NCBI GenBank assembly: GCA_025362295.1
Contig: JANYGX010000017.1
Span: forward strand, 1 to 64,000
DNA length: 64,000 nt
Source of the DNA: Sphingomonadales bacterium
GTDB lineage: Bacteria; Pseudomonadota; Alphaproteobacteria; Sphingomonadales; Sphingomonadaceae
Direction of reading: 5' to 3'
The position numbers were made by a program, and so were the translations under genes. Below are positions 1-9,019 of the stretch, in pieces (the stretch's first letter is position 1; each line of letters starts with the position of its first letter). The notes beneath the pieces are model-generated. The model had not been told where the DNA came from. It saw only the letters and a program-made list of their open reading frames with translations, and made no database searches.

Positions 1-116
1 CTGCCGTGGATCGCTGAGTGCACTGAAATGATCGATGAATGAACAATCCATAACATGCTCCATAATTGTGAAGCATCCTATGAGTCAGACAAAAACAGTC
101 TTGGGAATCCCCTTAC

Positions 117-1013
117 TCAATTTTCATGCAATTGCCCTAAAACATAAGCCCCTTCACGAATCCATTTTGTGGCAATCCATTTTTCGCCGGCACCAACCGG
201 TGTGCCGCCGTGCAGCGTGCTGGCTAATATTTTGCCAGCCTCATCAGTGTTCTCGAAATAAATGGCGTTGCCGCGCTGCGGGTTAACAACCAAGCCAAGT
301 GACGGAAAAATCGTGGCACCGCCCGATGTCACATCGTTGAGATACATGATTAGTGTGGCAATGCGCTGGCCACCGCGCGACAGTTGCATGGCATTGCCGG
401 GCACGGCAGGGTCAAAAAAATCAAAGTGCGGTTCGTATTCACCGCCAATATCGTAGTGCAGAATTTGCAGTGGTTCCTGATGAGCAACACTAAAGCCCAA
501 CAGCGCTTCGACCCTTGATTCAATCGCCTGAATCAGGGGTGTTTCGCCGATATTAAAAAAAGTGCCTTGCGATGTGCGCCTGCCGTCCGGCACAAAGTTA
601 CCGGTTTCAGGATCAACCACCGTGGATTGTATTATTTTTGATCGCGAATGGGTGATCAGCGTCTCGCATTCATCAATGCCGAGAAAATCGCCCAGCAACG
701 TCACGCGCGGCTGGGCCATGGAAAAGAGAAGTTTGGCCGTATGGCCATTTCTGTCAATAGCATTCGGGGCCGCTGCCTGATCCTGCTTGACCTTATCGGT
801 TGCCTGCGCAGCAACAGGCGCAGATGCAGTCTGTGGCTCAGCGGTGCTATAGGCCTGCGTTACCAAAGCCTCGGCATGGTGTTGTGTGTAACCTGCCTTT
901 ACCATACTCTCGATCAATTGCCTTGCACCGAAGCCTTTGTTTTTTTCATTGGTCAGCCACTCGGTCAATGCCGGATCCATATGCACATTGGAGTTCATCG
1001 CCGTTATAATCAT
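117..1013 (-). CDS. 2OG-Fe(II) oxygenase, prolyl 4-hydroxylase-like
   Basis: About 298 residues. The C-terminal two thirds match the prolyl 4-hydroxylase alpha-subunit type of 2-oxoglutarate/Fe(II) dioxygenase. Visible are the HxD iron ligands in EPHFDFFD (H196, D198), a distal His in STLHGGTPV (H268) and the 2OG-binding Lys in GEKWIATKW (K278). Residues 1-90 form a separate region: a helical part with a UBA-like look (GFGARQLIESMVKAGY) and then an Ala/Gln-rich linker. The start at 1013 is chosen because GAGG lies just upstream; an in-frame upstream ATG at 1043 would overlap ruvX. The gene begins 10 bases after the ruvX stop and is probably co-transcribed with it. The family hydroxylates peptidyl proline or free amino-acid-like substrates; the substrate here is unknown. 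The first 116 bases of the window, beyond its stop, hold nothing I recognise. Confidence 0.85.
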   Translation of the reverse strand: MIITAMNSNVHMDPALTEWLTNEKNKGFGARQLIESMVKAGYTQHHAEALVTQAYSTAEPQTASAPVAAQATDKVKQDQAAAPNAIDRNGHTAKLLFSMAQPRVTLLGDFLGIDECETLITHSRSKIIQSTVVDPETGNFVPDGRRTSQGTFFNIGETPLIQAIESRVEALLGFSVAHQEPLQILHYDIGGEYEPHFDFFDPAVPGNAMQLSRGGQRIATLIMYLNDVTSGGATIFPSLGLVVNPQRGNAIYFENTDEAGKILASTLHGGTPVGAGEKWIATKWIREGAYVLGQLHEN

Positions 1014-1023
1014 CCTGAATTCC

Positions 1024-1488
1024 TCACCAGCGCAAGCCGTCAATAGCCCCTTGCAGAATATAGCTTGCTGCTAATTTATCAACCAATTCAGCACGGCGCT
1101 TGCGGCTGGCATCAGCATCAATAAGCGTGCGGGTGACCGCCTGTGTTGACCAGCGCTCATCCCACAGCAGAATTGGTAAGTCTGGCAAGGCGCGTTCCAC
1201 ATTGCGGGCAAAGCCGCGCACCGACTGGGTTTGCGGGGATATGGTGCCATCCATGCTGAGCGGGTGGCCAACCACCAGGCCCTTGATGTTCTGCGTAGCG
1301 ATGAAACTGGAAAGTTTCTGAAAATCTTCCGTGAATTTGGTCCGCTTGAGTGTTTCAGCTGAAGAGGCAATCACCCAGCCCGCATCACATACCGCAAGGC
1401 CGATGGTTTTGCTGCCGACATCAAGCCCGGCAAGCCGACCGCCGTCGGGGAGCTTATTCCGAAAAATTGCGATATCAGTGGTAATCAT
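1024..1488 (-). CDS. ruvX: Putative pre-16S rRNA nuclease / Holliday junction resolvase RuvX (YqgF)
   Basis: A protein of 154 residues with the YqgF/RuvX RNase H-like fold. The first strand carries the catalytic Asp ([14 protein letters not shown]), then come [12 protein letters not shown] and the acidic LLWDERWST, with a final Asp/Lys-rich helix ([11 protein letters not shown]). Family members process the 16S rRNA 5' end and have also been described as Holliday-junction resolvases. The reading frame stays open upstream to 1716, but that stretch reads as Cys- and Pro-rich shadow sequence over the DUF3089 gene. The ATG at 1488 fits the family length and lies 7 bases after the upstream stop. 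It sits in the middle of a three-gene minus-strand operon. Confidence 0.9.
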   Translation of the reverse strand: MITTDIAIFRNKLPDGGRLAGLDVGSKTIGLAVCDAGWVIASSAETLKRTKFTEDFQKLSSFIATQNIKGLVVGHPLSMDGTISPQTQSVRGFARNVERALPDLPILLWDERWSTQAVTRTLIDADASRKRRAELVDKLAASYILQGAIDGLRW

Positions 1489-1495
1489 GAATCCG

Positions 1496-2671
1496 CTACC
1501 GTGGGGTGAAAAACGCACTGACGCGGGCTTCAGCATTGGCCCTGATGTTGGCCCAAAATAGTATATAGTCATAAGTGTGGTAGTTACCCCCTGGCAGCAC
1601 CCGCTCATCGAACGGGCTTTCAGGGTTGGGCAACAGGTGCAGCACACCGTCTGCCTGACACTGCGCGCCGGTGAGGGCTGGCAGCAAGGCTGGCAACGGC
1701 TCGCCGGTCTTGGCAAAGGCCAGCGCGCCTATGTTGGCGGCTTTGGGTTGCTTGTCGTGATTGGCCCAGAAGCTGAGCGGATTGACACACACCATGTGGG
1801 TGCCCTTGCGCGTGGTGCCGCCAAGGCCAGGGTCTGCCTCCATCAGCAGGCGCACTGGGTTTGGATCTGCCGGTTCACCAAAGCTTTGCCACGAAATAAC
1901 ACAGCCGGTTGATTGCGGCGTCTGGCAAACGCTAAGGCCTAGGGGGGCAAGGTCAGCTTCGATGGAAATCGGCCAGCCAACCACATAGGCCGCAATCATC
2001 TGTGATTGCAGCGGGGTGCCGACAATGCGGTCTTTTAATAGCCGCAACGCATGAAGCGAGCCTTGGCTGTGACCAGCCAGAATAAAAGGTCGTGGCGGGC
2101 CGTCCGCGTTGCGCTGGGTTTGAAAGGCATCAAAGGCGGCCAGCACATCTGTATAGGCAAGGTTCACAGCTTTCTTGCGGTCGGGCTTATCTTCAAGAAA
2201 CGCGCCAAAAGTGGCCTGACGGTAGCGCGGAATCCAGAGCTGACCAGCACCGTTGAAGGCACTGGCAAAATGCCGGGCAATTTGATTGAGCAAGCGGTTT
2301 GGTTCTTTTTCTTCCAGCGGGGCGTTCCAGTGGCTTTTATCGAAATAGGTGGTCGGCGGAATGAAAAACACATCGGCGACCGGGTGGGGTGCTGCCTGAT
2401 AGTTTTTCGGGGCATCAAGGGCCGGGTTGCTGCCGAACTGATCACTCGGCATTCCCGGAATGGCAACCCAGGCGCTTGGCTTGCTGTAATCAGGCTTTGC
2501 TGATAGCCCTGAGGCCTCAAAGCTGATGCTGGGCACCATCGATAACCTCATCAGTTGCGGCGCAAATGCATGATAGCCGACAAGACCGAGCACAGCCAAA
2601 GTGGTCAGCGTGCCGATAATCCATAGAAATTTGATGGCTGGGGTAGATTGTGTTTTTACAGCTGGTTTCAT
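1496..2671 (-). CDS. DUF3089 alpha/beta-hydrolase-like protein
   Basis: About 391 residues from the ATG at 2671. The N-terminus has one hydrophobic segment (residues about 14-33), a membrane anchor or uncleaved signal. The body matches DUF3089 proteins: [19 protein letters not shown] near the N-terminal side and a nucleophile elbow GHSQGS followed by LHALRLL, typical of alpha/beta hydrolases. A C-terminal HTYDYILFW segment could hold the catalytic His. The substrate is unknown. In sphingomonad-like genomes this family is often next to ruvX and gatCA, as here. The alternative start at 2707 only adds 12 residues in front of the anchor. It is transcribed divergently from gatC across about 84 bases. 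Confidence 0.8.
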   Translation of the reverse strand: MKPAVKTQSTPAIKFLWIIGTLTTLAVLGLVGYHAFAPQLMRLSMVPSISFEASGLSAKPDYSKPSAWVAIPGMPSDQFGSNPALDAPKNYQAAPHPVADVFFIPPTTYFDKSHWNAPLEEKEPNRLLNQIARHFASAFNGAGQLWIPRYRQATFGAFLEDKPDRKKAVNLAYTDVLAAFDAFQTQRNADGPPRPFILAGHSQGSLHALRLLKDRIVGTPLQSQMIAAYVVGWPISIEADLAPLGLSVCQTPQSTGCVISWQSFGEPADPNPVRLLMEADPGLGGTTRKGTHMVCVNPLSFWANHDKQPKAANIGALAFAKTGEPLPALLPALTGAQCQADGVLHLLPNPESPFDERVLPGGNYHTYDYILFWANIRANAEARVSAFFTPR

Positions 2672-2755
2672 GTGCGAGATATCATCTGCATAGGGAGTGA
2701 TTGGCAAGAGGGAAAGTGCATGTTAGAGAACGGATTAGTTTGAAGGAGCACCAAA

Positions 2756-3058
2756 ATGGCTGTTGATGAAAAAATTGTGAAACGCATTGCGCATCTTGCC
2801 CGCATGCAGCTGGATGATACAGATGTGGCCCCCATGATGCATGAACTCAATGGAATATTGGGCTGGATCGAGCAATTAGAAGAAGTGGAAACCGGCACTA
2901 TTCCGGCAATGACATCAGTCGTATCACAAAAACTCAAATGGCGCGCTGATGTGGTCAACCAGCCGGAACTCACTGGCGGTGCGCGTCAGGCTGCGGTTTT
3001 GGCCAATGCAGCAGATGCCCAATTCGGGTTTTTCTCAGTTCCCAAAGTGATTGAATAA
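2756..3058 (+). CDS. gatC: Aspartyl/glutamyl-tRNA(Asn/Gln) amidotransferase subunit C
   Basis: A protein of 100 residues, normal for GatC. It shows the family pattern [13 protein letters not shown] near the N-terminus, then a helix and [15 protein letters not shown], followed by the extended C-terminal strap with RADVV. GatC tethers GatA to GatB in the complex that converts Glu-tRNA(Gln) and Asp-tRNA(Asn) to the amidated forms. A clear ribosome site (GAAGGAG) precedes the ATG at 2756. gatA starts one base after its stop, so translation is probably coupled. Confidence 0.93.
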   Translation: MAVDEKIVKRIAHLARMQLDDTDVAPMMHELNGILGWIEQLEEVETGTIPAMTSVVSQKLKWRADVVNQPELTGGARQAAVLANAADAQFGFFSVPKVIE

Positions 3059-3059
3059 T

Positions 3060-4550
3060 ATGAACGACTCTTTGTTAACGGATCTTTCCATTGCCGACAT
3101 GCAAACTGGCTTGCGTGCCAGGCAATTTACAGCCGTCGAACTGGCTAAGGCGCATATCAAAGCCGTGGCCGATGCGCGCGTTCTCAATGCATTTATTGTG
3201 GAAACGCCAGACATTGCCCTGGCGCAAGCCAAAGCGGCTGATGAAGCGCTGGCAGCAGGCACGGCAAGGCCGCTTGCAGGCATTCCGCTGGGTATCAAGG
3301 ATTTATTCTGCACCAAAGGGGTGCAAACCACAGCAGCATCCAAGATACTCGAAGGCTTCGTGCCGCAATACGAAGCGACCGTTTCAGCGAACCTGTTTCG
3401 CGACGGGGCGGTAATGCTGGGCAAGCTCAATATGGATCAGTTTGCCATGGGGTCATCCAACGAGACCAGTGCCTACGGCAATGTGCTTAACCCATTCAGG
3501 AATAGTGAGGGCAAGGCGCTTGTACCGGGTGGGTCTTCAGGCGGTTCCGCCGCTGCCGTTGCCGCTGGTATTGTGGCAGGGGCAACCGGCACAGACACTG
3601 GCGGCTCTATCCGTCAGCCAGCGGCTTTCACTGGCATAGCTGGAATCAAGCCAACTTATGGCCGTTGCTCACGCTGGGGGATAGTCGCGTTTGCATCATC
3701 ACTGGACCAAGCCGGGCCCATGGCGCGCGATGTGCGGGATTGTGCCATTCTGCTGAACAGCATGTGCAGCTACGATGAGAAGGATTCAACGAGCATCAAC
3801 CAGCCGGTGCCGGATTACACCGCAGCACTGACCGGTGATATCAGGGGTTTGCGGATTGGGATTCCAAGAGAATATCGGGTAGACGGTATGCCAGTTGAAA
3901 TCGATGCGCTGTGGCAAAAAGGCATTGACTGGCTCAGCGCGGCCGGCGCGACAATAGTCGATGTATCGCTTCCACACACAAAATACGCCTTGCCAACCTA
4001 CTACATCGTTGCACCCGCCGAATGCTCATCGAACCTCGCGCGCTATGACGGCGTGCGCTATGGTTTGCGAGTATCTCCGAAGCATGGCTCGCTCAGCGAC
4101 ATGTATGAGGCCACGCGCGCGACCGGTTTTGGCAAGGAGGTGCGCAAGCGCATTATGATCGGCACCTATGTGCTGTCAGCGGGCTATTACGATGCCTATT
4201 ATATCAAAGCTCAGAAGGTGCGGGCGCTGATTGCACAGGACTTTGATCGGGCTTTTGAGCACTGCGATGTGATTTTAACGCCGACTGCACCATCAGCGGC
4301 GTTTCCTCTGGGAGCCAAATCGGCTGACCCGATTGCCATGTATCTGAATGATGTATTCACAGTGCCAGCCTCACTTGCCGGCTTGCCAGCGATGTCGGTG
4401 CCAGCTGGTGTGGACAGCGGCGGACTGCCATTGGGTTTGCACCTGATCGGGAAAGCCCTCGATGAGGAAACGGTTCTGAAAGTTGGCCATGTGGTTGAAC
4501 AGGCGGCAGGGCGATTGGCTAAACCGTTGAAGTGGTGGCTCCATAGTTGA
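3060..4550 (+). CDS. gatA: Aspartyl/glutamyl-tRNA(Asn/Gln) amidotransferase subunit A
   Basis: About 496 residues, full length for GatA, the glutaminase subunit that makes ammonia for transamidation of mischarged tRNA. The amidase-signature catalytic triad is complete: Lys in GIPLGIKD (K80), cis-Ser in PGGSSGGS (S159) and nucleophile Ser in [11 protein letters not shown] (S183), with the usual 24-residue spacing between the serines. The ATG at 3060 follows the gatC stop by one base; a TTG nine bases earlier is possible but lies inside gatC. gatB, the usual third gene, is absent here: a TonB receptor follows. Confidence 0.95.
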   Translation: MNDSLLTDLSIADMQTGLRARQFTAVELAKAHIKAVADARVLNAFIVETPDIALAQAKAADEALAAGTARPLAGIPLGIKDLFCTKGVQTTAASKILEGFVPQYEATVSANLFRDGAVMLGKLNMDQFAMGSSNETSAYGNVLNPFRNSEGKALVPGGSSGGSAAAVAAGIVAGATGTDTGGSIRQPAAFTGIAGIKPTYGRCSRWGIVAFASSLDQAGPMARDVRDCAILLNSMCSYDEKDSTSINQPVPDYTAALTGDIRGLRIGIPREYRVDGMPVEIDALWQKGIDWLSAAGATIVDVSLPHTKYALPTYYIVAPAECSSNLARYDGVRYGLRVSPKHGSLSDMYEATRATGFGKEVRKRIMIGTYVLSAGYYDAYYIKAQKVRALIAQDFDRAFEHCDVILTPTAPSAAFPLGAKSADPIAMYLNDVFTVPASLAGLPAMSVPAGVDSGGLPLGLHLIGKALDEETVLKVGHVVEQAAGRLAKPLKWWLHS

Positions 4551-4557
4551 CAGGTCA

Positions 4558-4595
4558 CACTGTAACATATTAATAAAAATGTTATAGTGTAACAT
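4558..4595. promoter_or_regulatory. Inverted repeat, candidate operator of the TonB receptor gene
   Basis: An 11-base arm CACTGTAACAT (4558-4568) is answered by ATGTTATAGTG (4579-4589), an inverted repeat with one mismatch and a 10-base AT-rich spacer. The core TGTAACAT occurs again as a direct repeat at 4588-4595. The cluster ends 11 bases before the receptor start and covers where a promoter should lie, so it looks like a repressor or activator site. The regulator is unknown and no regulator gene is adjacent. Confidence 0.5.
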
Positions 4596-4606
4596 TTGGA
4601 GCATTG

Positions 4607-6787
4607 ATGATCAGCGATACTTGCCACAAGCACTTGGTCGGCCATACCCTTTGGCTGATAACGGCGACCGCTTTGTGGTCACCCGTGGCACGCGCGGCTG
4701 ACGCAATTGTTGCGGACAAGTCACCAGTTGCCGTAATCACCATTACCGCTCGCAAGCTCGACAAAGCGCGCGATAACATCCAGCCAAGCCTCGGGGCTGC
4801 GACCTATGTAATTGGCAAACAGGCCATTCTTGCCCAGCCCGGCGGTGCCAATGTCGGCCTTAACGAGCTATTATTGCAAGCCCCCGGTGTCACCAAGGAC
4901 AGCGACGGGCAAATTCACATACGCAACGAACATGGCAATCTGCAATACCGCGTGAACGGCGTGATTGTGCCGGAAGGCATCAGTGGTTTTGGTCAGGCGC
5001 TCGACACGCGCGTTGCGGACAATGTATCGTTGCTGACTGGCGCTCTGCCCGCTCAATATGGGTACCGGACGGCGGGTGTTGTAAACCTCACCACCAAAAG
5101 CGGCAGCCTGAAAGATGGCGGCGAAATAGGGATTTACGGCGGATCGTTTGGTGCGGTGCAACCGAGCGCCGAAGTACAGGGCAGCCGTGGTGGTTTAAGT
5201 TATTTTGTGTCGGCGAGCTATTTGCAGAATCAGCTTGGTATTGAGAACCCGACAGCCAGTCGCATAGCCATTCATGATGAAACGCAACAAGGCAAGCTGT
5301 TCGCATATGTATCCGATATTGTGTCTGATGAAACGCGACTAAGTGGACTTTTTGGGGGCGCGATTGCATCGTTTCAAATTCCTGGCAGACCGAATCAGCC
5401 AGCCACATTGAATGTTGCTGTTGATACCAACAGGGACTCAGCCACACTCGACCAGAACCAGCATGAATATAATTTTTATGGTGTGCTGAGTGCCCAGCAT
5501 TCACATAGCCTTTTCAATATTGTGGTGGCGCCCTTTGTACGCTACTCGCGCACACGCTTTTCGCCCGATCCGCGCGGCGGTGATTTAATATTTGGTGGTG
5601 TGTCCGATAACTCGGAGCTGTCGAGTCTCTCGGTTGGTGTTCAGTCTGATGCCAGTTATAAACTTAATGATTACCACACTGTGCGCGCCGGTTTATTTGT
5701 CAGTGCCGAACGCACGTGCTCGAATGTGATCAGCCAGGTGTTGCCGCTTCCGGCCTTAGTTGCACCGCTTGGATTTAACAAGGATGCTGCCACCATTCCG
5801 CTCAGCATTGCGGATGCCAACAGTAAAACCGGGTGGCTTTACGGGCTCTATGTACAGGATGAATGGACACTGAGCGATCAGTTGACGGTCAACTATGGTG
5901 CCCGGCTCGATCTTGTGCGGGCCTACACCCATGAGCAGCAAGTCAGCCCGCGCCTCAATGTGGTTTACAAACCTTTTACAGGCAGCACGCTACATTTTGG
6001 CTATGCGCGCAATTTCACGCCCCCTCCGCAGGAGCTGATTGCCCCGCGCACAGTGGCCCTGTTCAATGGCACTGTGAAGCAGGCTGAAACCAGTTTAAAC
6101 GACCCGGTAAAATCTGAGCGTGAGCATTATTTTGATGTAGGTGTGCTACAAACAGTGTTACCGGGTTTTGATATCGGGCTTGATGTCTATTACAAAATTA
6201 AGAAAAATCTGCTCGATGAAGGGCAGTTTGGCGAGTCGCTGATATTCTCGCCGTTTAACTATGCCACCGGGTACAGCAAGGGCGTGGAGCTCAGCGCCAA
6301 CTATCATCACGGAGCGTACACAGCTTATGCCAACGCAGCACTAGCAGAAGAAAAGGGCAGCAATATTATCTCCAGCCAGTTTTTTTTCAGCAAGGCAGAT
6401 CTTGATGCAATTGCCGTGAACAAAATTCACACCGATCACGATCAGAAGTGGACCATTTCGGCAGGTGGCAGTTATAATTATAAATATAAGCTTGGTACGC
6501 TGGTGCCTTCGTTTGACTTGATTTACGGGAGTGGCCTACGCGCGACGCCAGTCGGTGCAACACTTCCCAACAGCGGCACATTGGCACCTTATGCGGTGGT
6601 CAACTTCGGCATTGCTCAAAACTTTAAGGGCATGGGTGGCTGGCTTGACGGCATAACACTGCGCGCGGATATGACAAATCTCTTCGATGAAAGCTATCTT
6701 GTCCGCGATGGCAGCGGTGTTGGTGTAGGAGCACCGCAATACGGCGCACGCCGGGGATTTTATGCGGGCGTGAGCAAAGCGTTTTAG
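4607..6787 (+). CDS. TonB-dependent outer-membrane receptor
   Basis: About 726 residues from the ATG at 4607, which is preceded by GGAG. An N-terminal signal peptide ends near ARA (residue 31). A TonB-box-like stretch (AVITITARK) is followed by a plug domain with NVGLNELLLQAPGV and IHIRNEHGNLQYRVNG, then a long beta-barrel region. The protein ends GFYAGVSKAF with a terminal Phe, as expected for an outer-membrane barrel. Such receptors import siderophores, vitamins or oligosaccharides using TonB energy. The substrate cannot be read from the sequence. The neighbouring GH3 enzyme and sugar transporter suggest a carbohydrate or glycoside. It converges on the GH3 gene with only 20 bases between the stops. 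Confidence 0.88.
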   Translation: MISDTCHKHLVGHTLWLITATALWSPVARAADAIVADKSPVAVITITARKLDKARDNIQPSLGAATYVIGKQAILAQPGGANVGLNELLLQAPGVTKDSDGQIHIRNEHGNLQYRVNGVIVPEGISGFGQALDTRVADNVSLLTGALPAQYGYRTAGVVNLTTKSGSLKDGGEIGIYGGSFGAVQPSAEVQGSRGGLSYFVSASYLQNQLGIENPTASRIAIHDETQQGKLFAYVSDIVSDETRLSGLFGGAIASFQIPGRPNQPATLNVAVDTNRDSATLDQNQHEYNFYGVLSAQHSHSLFNIVVAPFVRYSRTRFSPDPRGGDLIFGGVSDNSELSSLSVGVQSDASYKLNDYHTVRAGLFVSAERTCSNVISQVLPLPALVAPLGFNKDAATIPLSIADANSKTGWLYGLYVQDEWTLSDQLTVNYGARLDLVRAYTHEQQVSPRLNVVYKPFTGSTLHFGYARNFTPPPQELIAPRTVALFNGTVKQAETSLNDPVKSEREHYFDVGVLQTVLPGFDIGLDVYYKIKKNLLDEGQFGESLIFSPFNYATGYSKGVELSANYHHGAYTAYANAALAEEKGSNIISSQFFFSKADLDAIAVNKIHTDHDQKWTISAGGSYNYKYKLGTLVPSFDLIYGSGLRATPVGATLPNSGTLAPYAVVNFGIAQNFKGMGGWLDGITLRADMTNLFDESYLVRDGSGVGVGAPQYGARRGFYAGVSKAF

Positions 6788-6807
6788 GCTATACTCTCAC
6801 GATCAAA

Positions 6808-9009
6808 TTATTTGAGCATCGCCACAGTTCCATGAACACCCAGTTTATGCGTTGAAAGGGTAATGTTCTGCACTGGACCCAAATCGTTCGCTGATGTGCC
6901 GATTGCAAAACCATAACGGCCAGCGGCAACAATCCATTGTCCGTCTTTCCATTCAGCCAGCAAACGTGAGTCTACTGTTAGTGTAACACGACTCGATGCG
7001 CCTGGCGCAAGTGTTACTTTGTCAAATCCGACAAGGCGTTGTTTTGCCTCCCCGTTAACGGAAACAAGATACAGTTGCGGCACATCGGCACCCGCTTTCG
7101 CACTAGTGTTTAGAACATTGAAGGTTGCAGAAATCGTTTGGCCACCCAAAATTTTCAAACCATTGTGCACAAAGTTTGAATAGGACAGGCCATAACCAAA
7201 AGGAAACAAAGGTTTGGCTGCTGTCCGTGCAAACCAGCGGTAGCCGACATCGGAACCTTCAATATTATAATCAATGGAAAGAGTTTGCCCCGGTTTGCCG
7301 ATACCCTGAAAATTTGGTTCAACAGTATCGCTGCCCGCTAGCACAGGATGCGGCAGTTGACTGACGCTTGCGGGGAATGTGACGGGCAATCGACCGGACG
7401 GGTTGATGTCTCCATAAAGCACTGAAGCAATCGCCTCACCACCCCGCGCACCCGGATACCACGCTTCCACCACAGCTGCTGTTTTATCAAGCCATGGCAT
7501 TACCACCGGCCCGCCGGTTTCAAGCACAACAATTGTATTCGGGTTGGCAGAAGCCACAGCGTCGATCAGGGCATCCTGGCCGTTCGGCAGATTGAGATCA
7601 GGCACGTCGAAGCCTTCGCTCATCCACTGGGTGGCAAAGATGATTGCCACATCGGCTCCCTTTGCAGCCTGCACGGCATCAGTAATATAACGACCATCAT
7701 GGTAGACAAAGCTGGTTTGCAGCGCGCGAGCTTTCATCGCCTTAAGCGGTGAGGACCGATGATAGGCCTGATTTATGAAGCCGGCAAATGGGCCATCGCC
7801 ACTCAGCGGTATAATTACCGCTGGGCCGCCTTCGCCTTGCACATGCGATGATCCGGCACCGGCCAGCACGCCGCTATCGGCAAAGCCGCCGATCACGGCA
7901 ATTTTTCCGGCGGATGCTGCAAGCGGCAGCGTATTGCCGCGATTGCGCAGCAGCACTATGGCCTCCTTAGCGGTGGCTTCGGCGACATCACCGTTGGCTT
8001 TAAAATTAATGGTTGTACGCGGTGCTGCTACATCCACATCGTTCGCATAGATGGCATAGAGTACCCGGCGGTTCATGTCTGCCAGCCGCGTTTTGTAAGC
8101 GGCACTGTGGGTCGCTGCGGCTGCCAGGGGCCCCGCAAAGAACACCGCAGGATCAATCTGCGCTCCGGACTGTTGATCGAGTCCGTGCAAGGCTGTTTCC
8201 AGCCGTGGCACAGCGCCCCAATCCGACATAACATAACCCTTGTAGCCCCAGTCTTTTTTGAGCACGGTATTCAGCAGATAGTCGCTGTCACAGCCATAGG
8301 CGCCGTTCACCTGATTGTAGGAGCACATGACAGACCCAGGCTGCCCGCGCTCGATGGCAATCTCGAACGCCAGCAGATCGCTTTCTCGTGCGGCTGCATC
8401 GCTGATTTTCACATCAATAAAATGACGAGCCGTTTCCTGGTTGTTGAGCGCGAAGTGCTTCACCGTTGAGATAATATGGTTAGACTGGATGCCGGCTACC
8501 GCTGCACCGCTGAGCACCCCGGACAGTAACGGATCTTCGCTGAAATATTCAAACGTGCGACCACCGCGTGGCTCTCTGATCAGGTTCATGCCGCCCGCCA
8601 GCATCACATTAAAGCCCTTGGCTTTCGCCTCACTGCCAATCATCGCACCGCCACGTTTGATCAGCGTCGGGTTCCATGTCGCGCCCATGGCCATGCCCGA
8701 TGGCATTGCTGTTGCACCATCCTTGCGCAGGCCCATGACATATGACACGCCAAGGCTTGCGTCCGTCTCACGTTCAGAAGGCACGCCAAGGCGCGGAATG
8801 CCAGTGATATAGCCGGCACCAATCACGCCATCGGCTGGCAGGTTAACGGGTCCGCCAAAAGGCACCGCCATTATACCATGTGTGAGCACCGTGCGCTCTG
8901 CATCGGTCATTTTCGTTTCTGTTGCTGCTGCACGGGTTGCTGCGTTTTGTGCAAGTGACGCAGAACTGGTCAATGAGGTTAAAACAATCAGGAGTGAAAT
9001 AAAATGCAT
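6808..9009 (-). CDS. Glycoside hydrolase family 3 beta-glycosidase
   Basis: A protein of 733 residues with a signal peptide (cleavage near ASLA-Q, residue 20), so probably periplasmic. It has the GH3 N-terminal barrel, with STVKHFALNNQE (K184, H185) and GYVMSDWGA containing the nucleophile Asp (D263). The GH3 C-terminal domain (IVLLRNRGNTLPL, VVLETGGPVVMPW) and the fibronectin-like tail (SYSNFVHNGL to the end) follow. Family members release terminal sugars, most often glucose, from beta-glucosides. It lies 10 bases downstream of the sugar MFS gene, suggesting one transcript for hydrolysis and uptake. Confidence 0.92.
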   Translation of the reverse strand: MHFISLLIVLTSLTSSASLAQNAATRAAATETKMTDAERTVLTHGIMAVPFGGPVNLPADGVIGAGYITGIPRLGVPSERETDASLGVSYVMGLRKDGATAMPSGMAMGATWNPTLIKRGGAMIGSEAKAKGFNVMLAGGMNLIREPRGGRTFEYFSEDPLLSGVLSGAAVAGIQSNHIISTVKHFALNNQETARHFIDVKISDAAARESDLLAFEIAIERGQPGSVMCSYNQVNGAYGCDSDYLLNTVLKKDWGYKGYVMSDWGAVPRLETALHGLDQQSGAQIDPAVFFAGPLAAAATHSAAYKTRLADMNRRVLYAIYANDVDVAAPRTTINFKANGDVAEATAKEAIVLLRNRGNTLPLAASAGKIAVIGGFADSGVLAGAGSSHVQGEGGPAVIIPLSGDGPFAGFINQAYHRSSPLKAMKARALQTSFVYHDGRYITDAVQAAKGADVAIIFATQWMSEGFDVPDLNLPNGQDALIDAVASANPNTIVVLETGGPVVMPWLDKTAAVVEAWYPGARGGEAIASVLYGDINPSGRLPVTFPASVSQLPHPVLAGSDTVEPNFQGIGKPGQTLSIDYNIEGSDVGYRWFARTAAKPLFPFGYGLSYSNFVHNGLKILGGQTISATFNVLNTSAKAGADVPQLYLVSVNGEAKQRLVGFDKVTLAPGASSRVTLTVDSRLLAEWKDGQWIVAAGRYGFAIGTSANDLGPVQNITLSTHKLGVHGTVAMLK

Positions 9010-9019
9010 ATTTTTTTCT

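Noticed and set aside
1489-1716. Upstream extension of the ruvX frame
   Set aside because: It is in frame but reads as Cys/Pro-rich shadow over the DUF3089 gene, and the ATG at 1488 gives the normal family length.
2051-2503. Open frame of 150 codons opposite the DUF3089 gene
   Set aside because: It is antisense to a gene with clear family motifs and shows no domain of its own.
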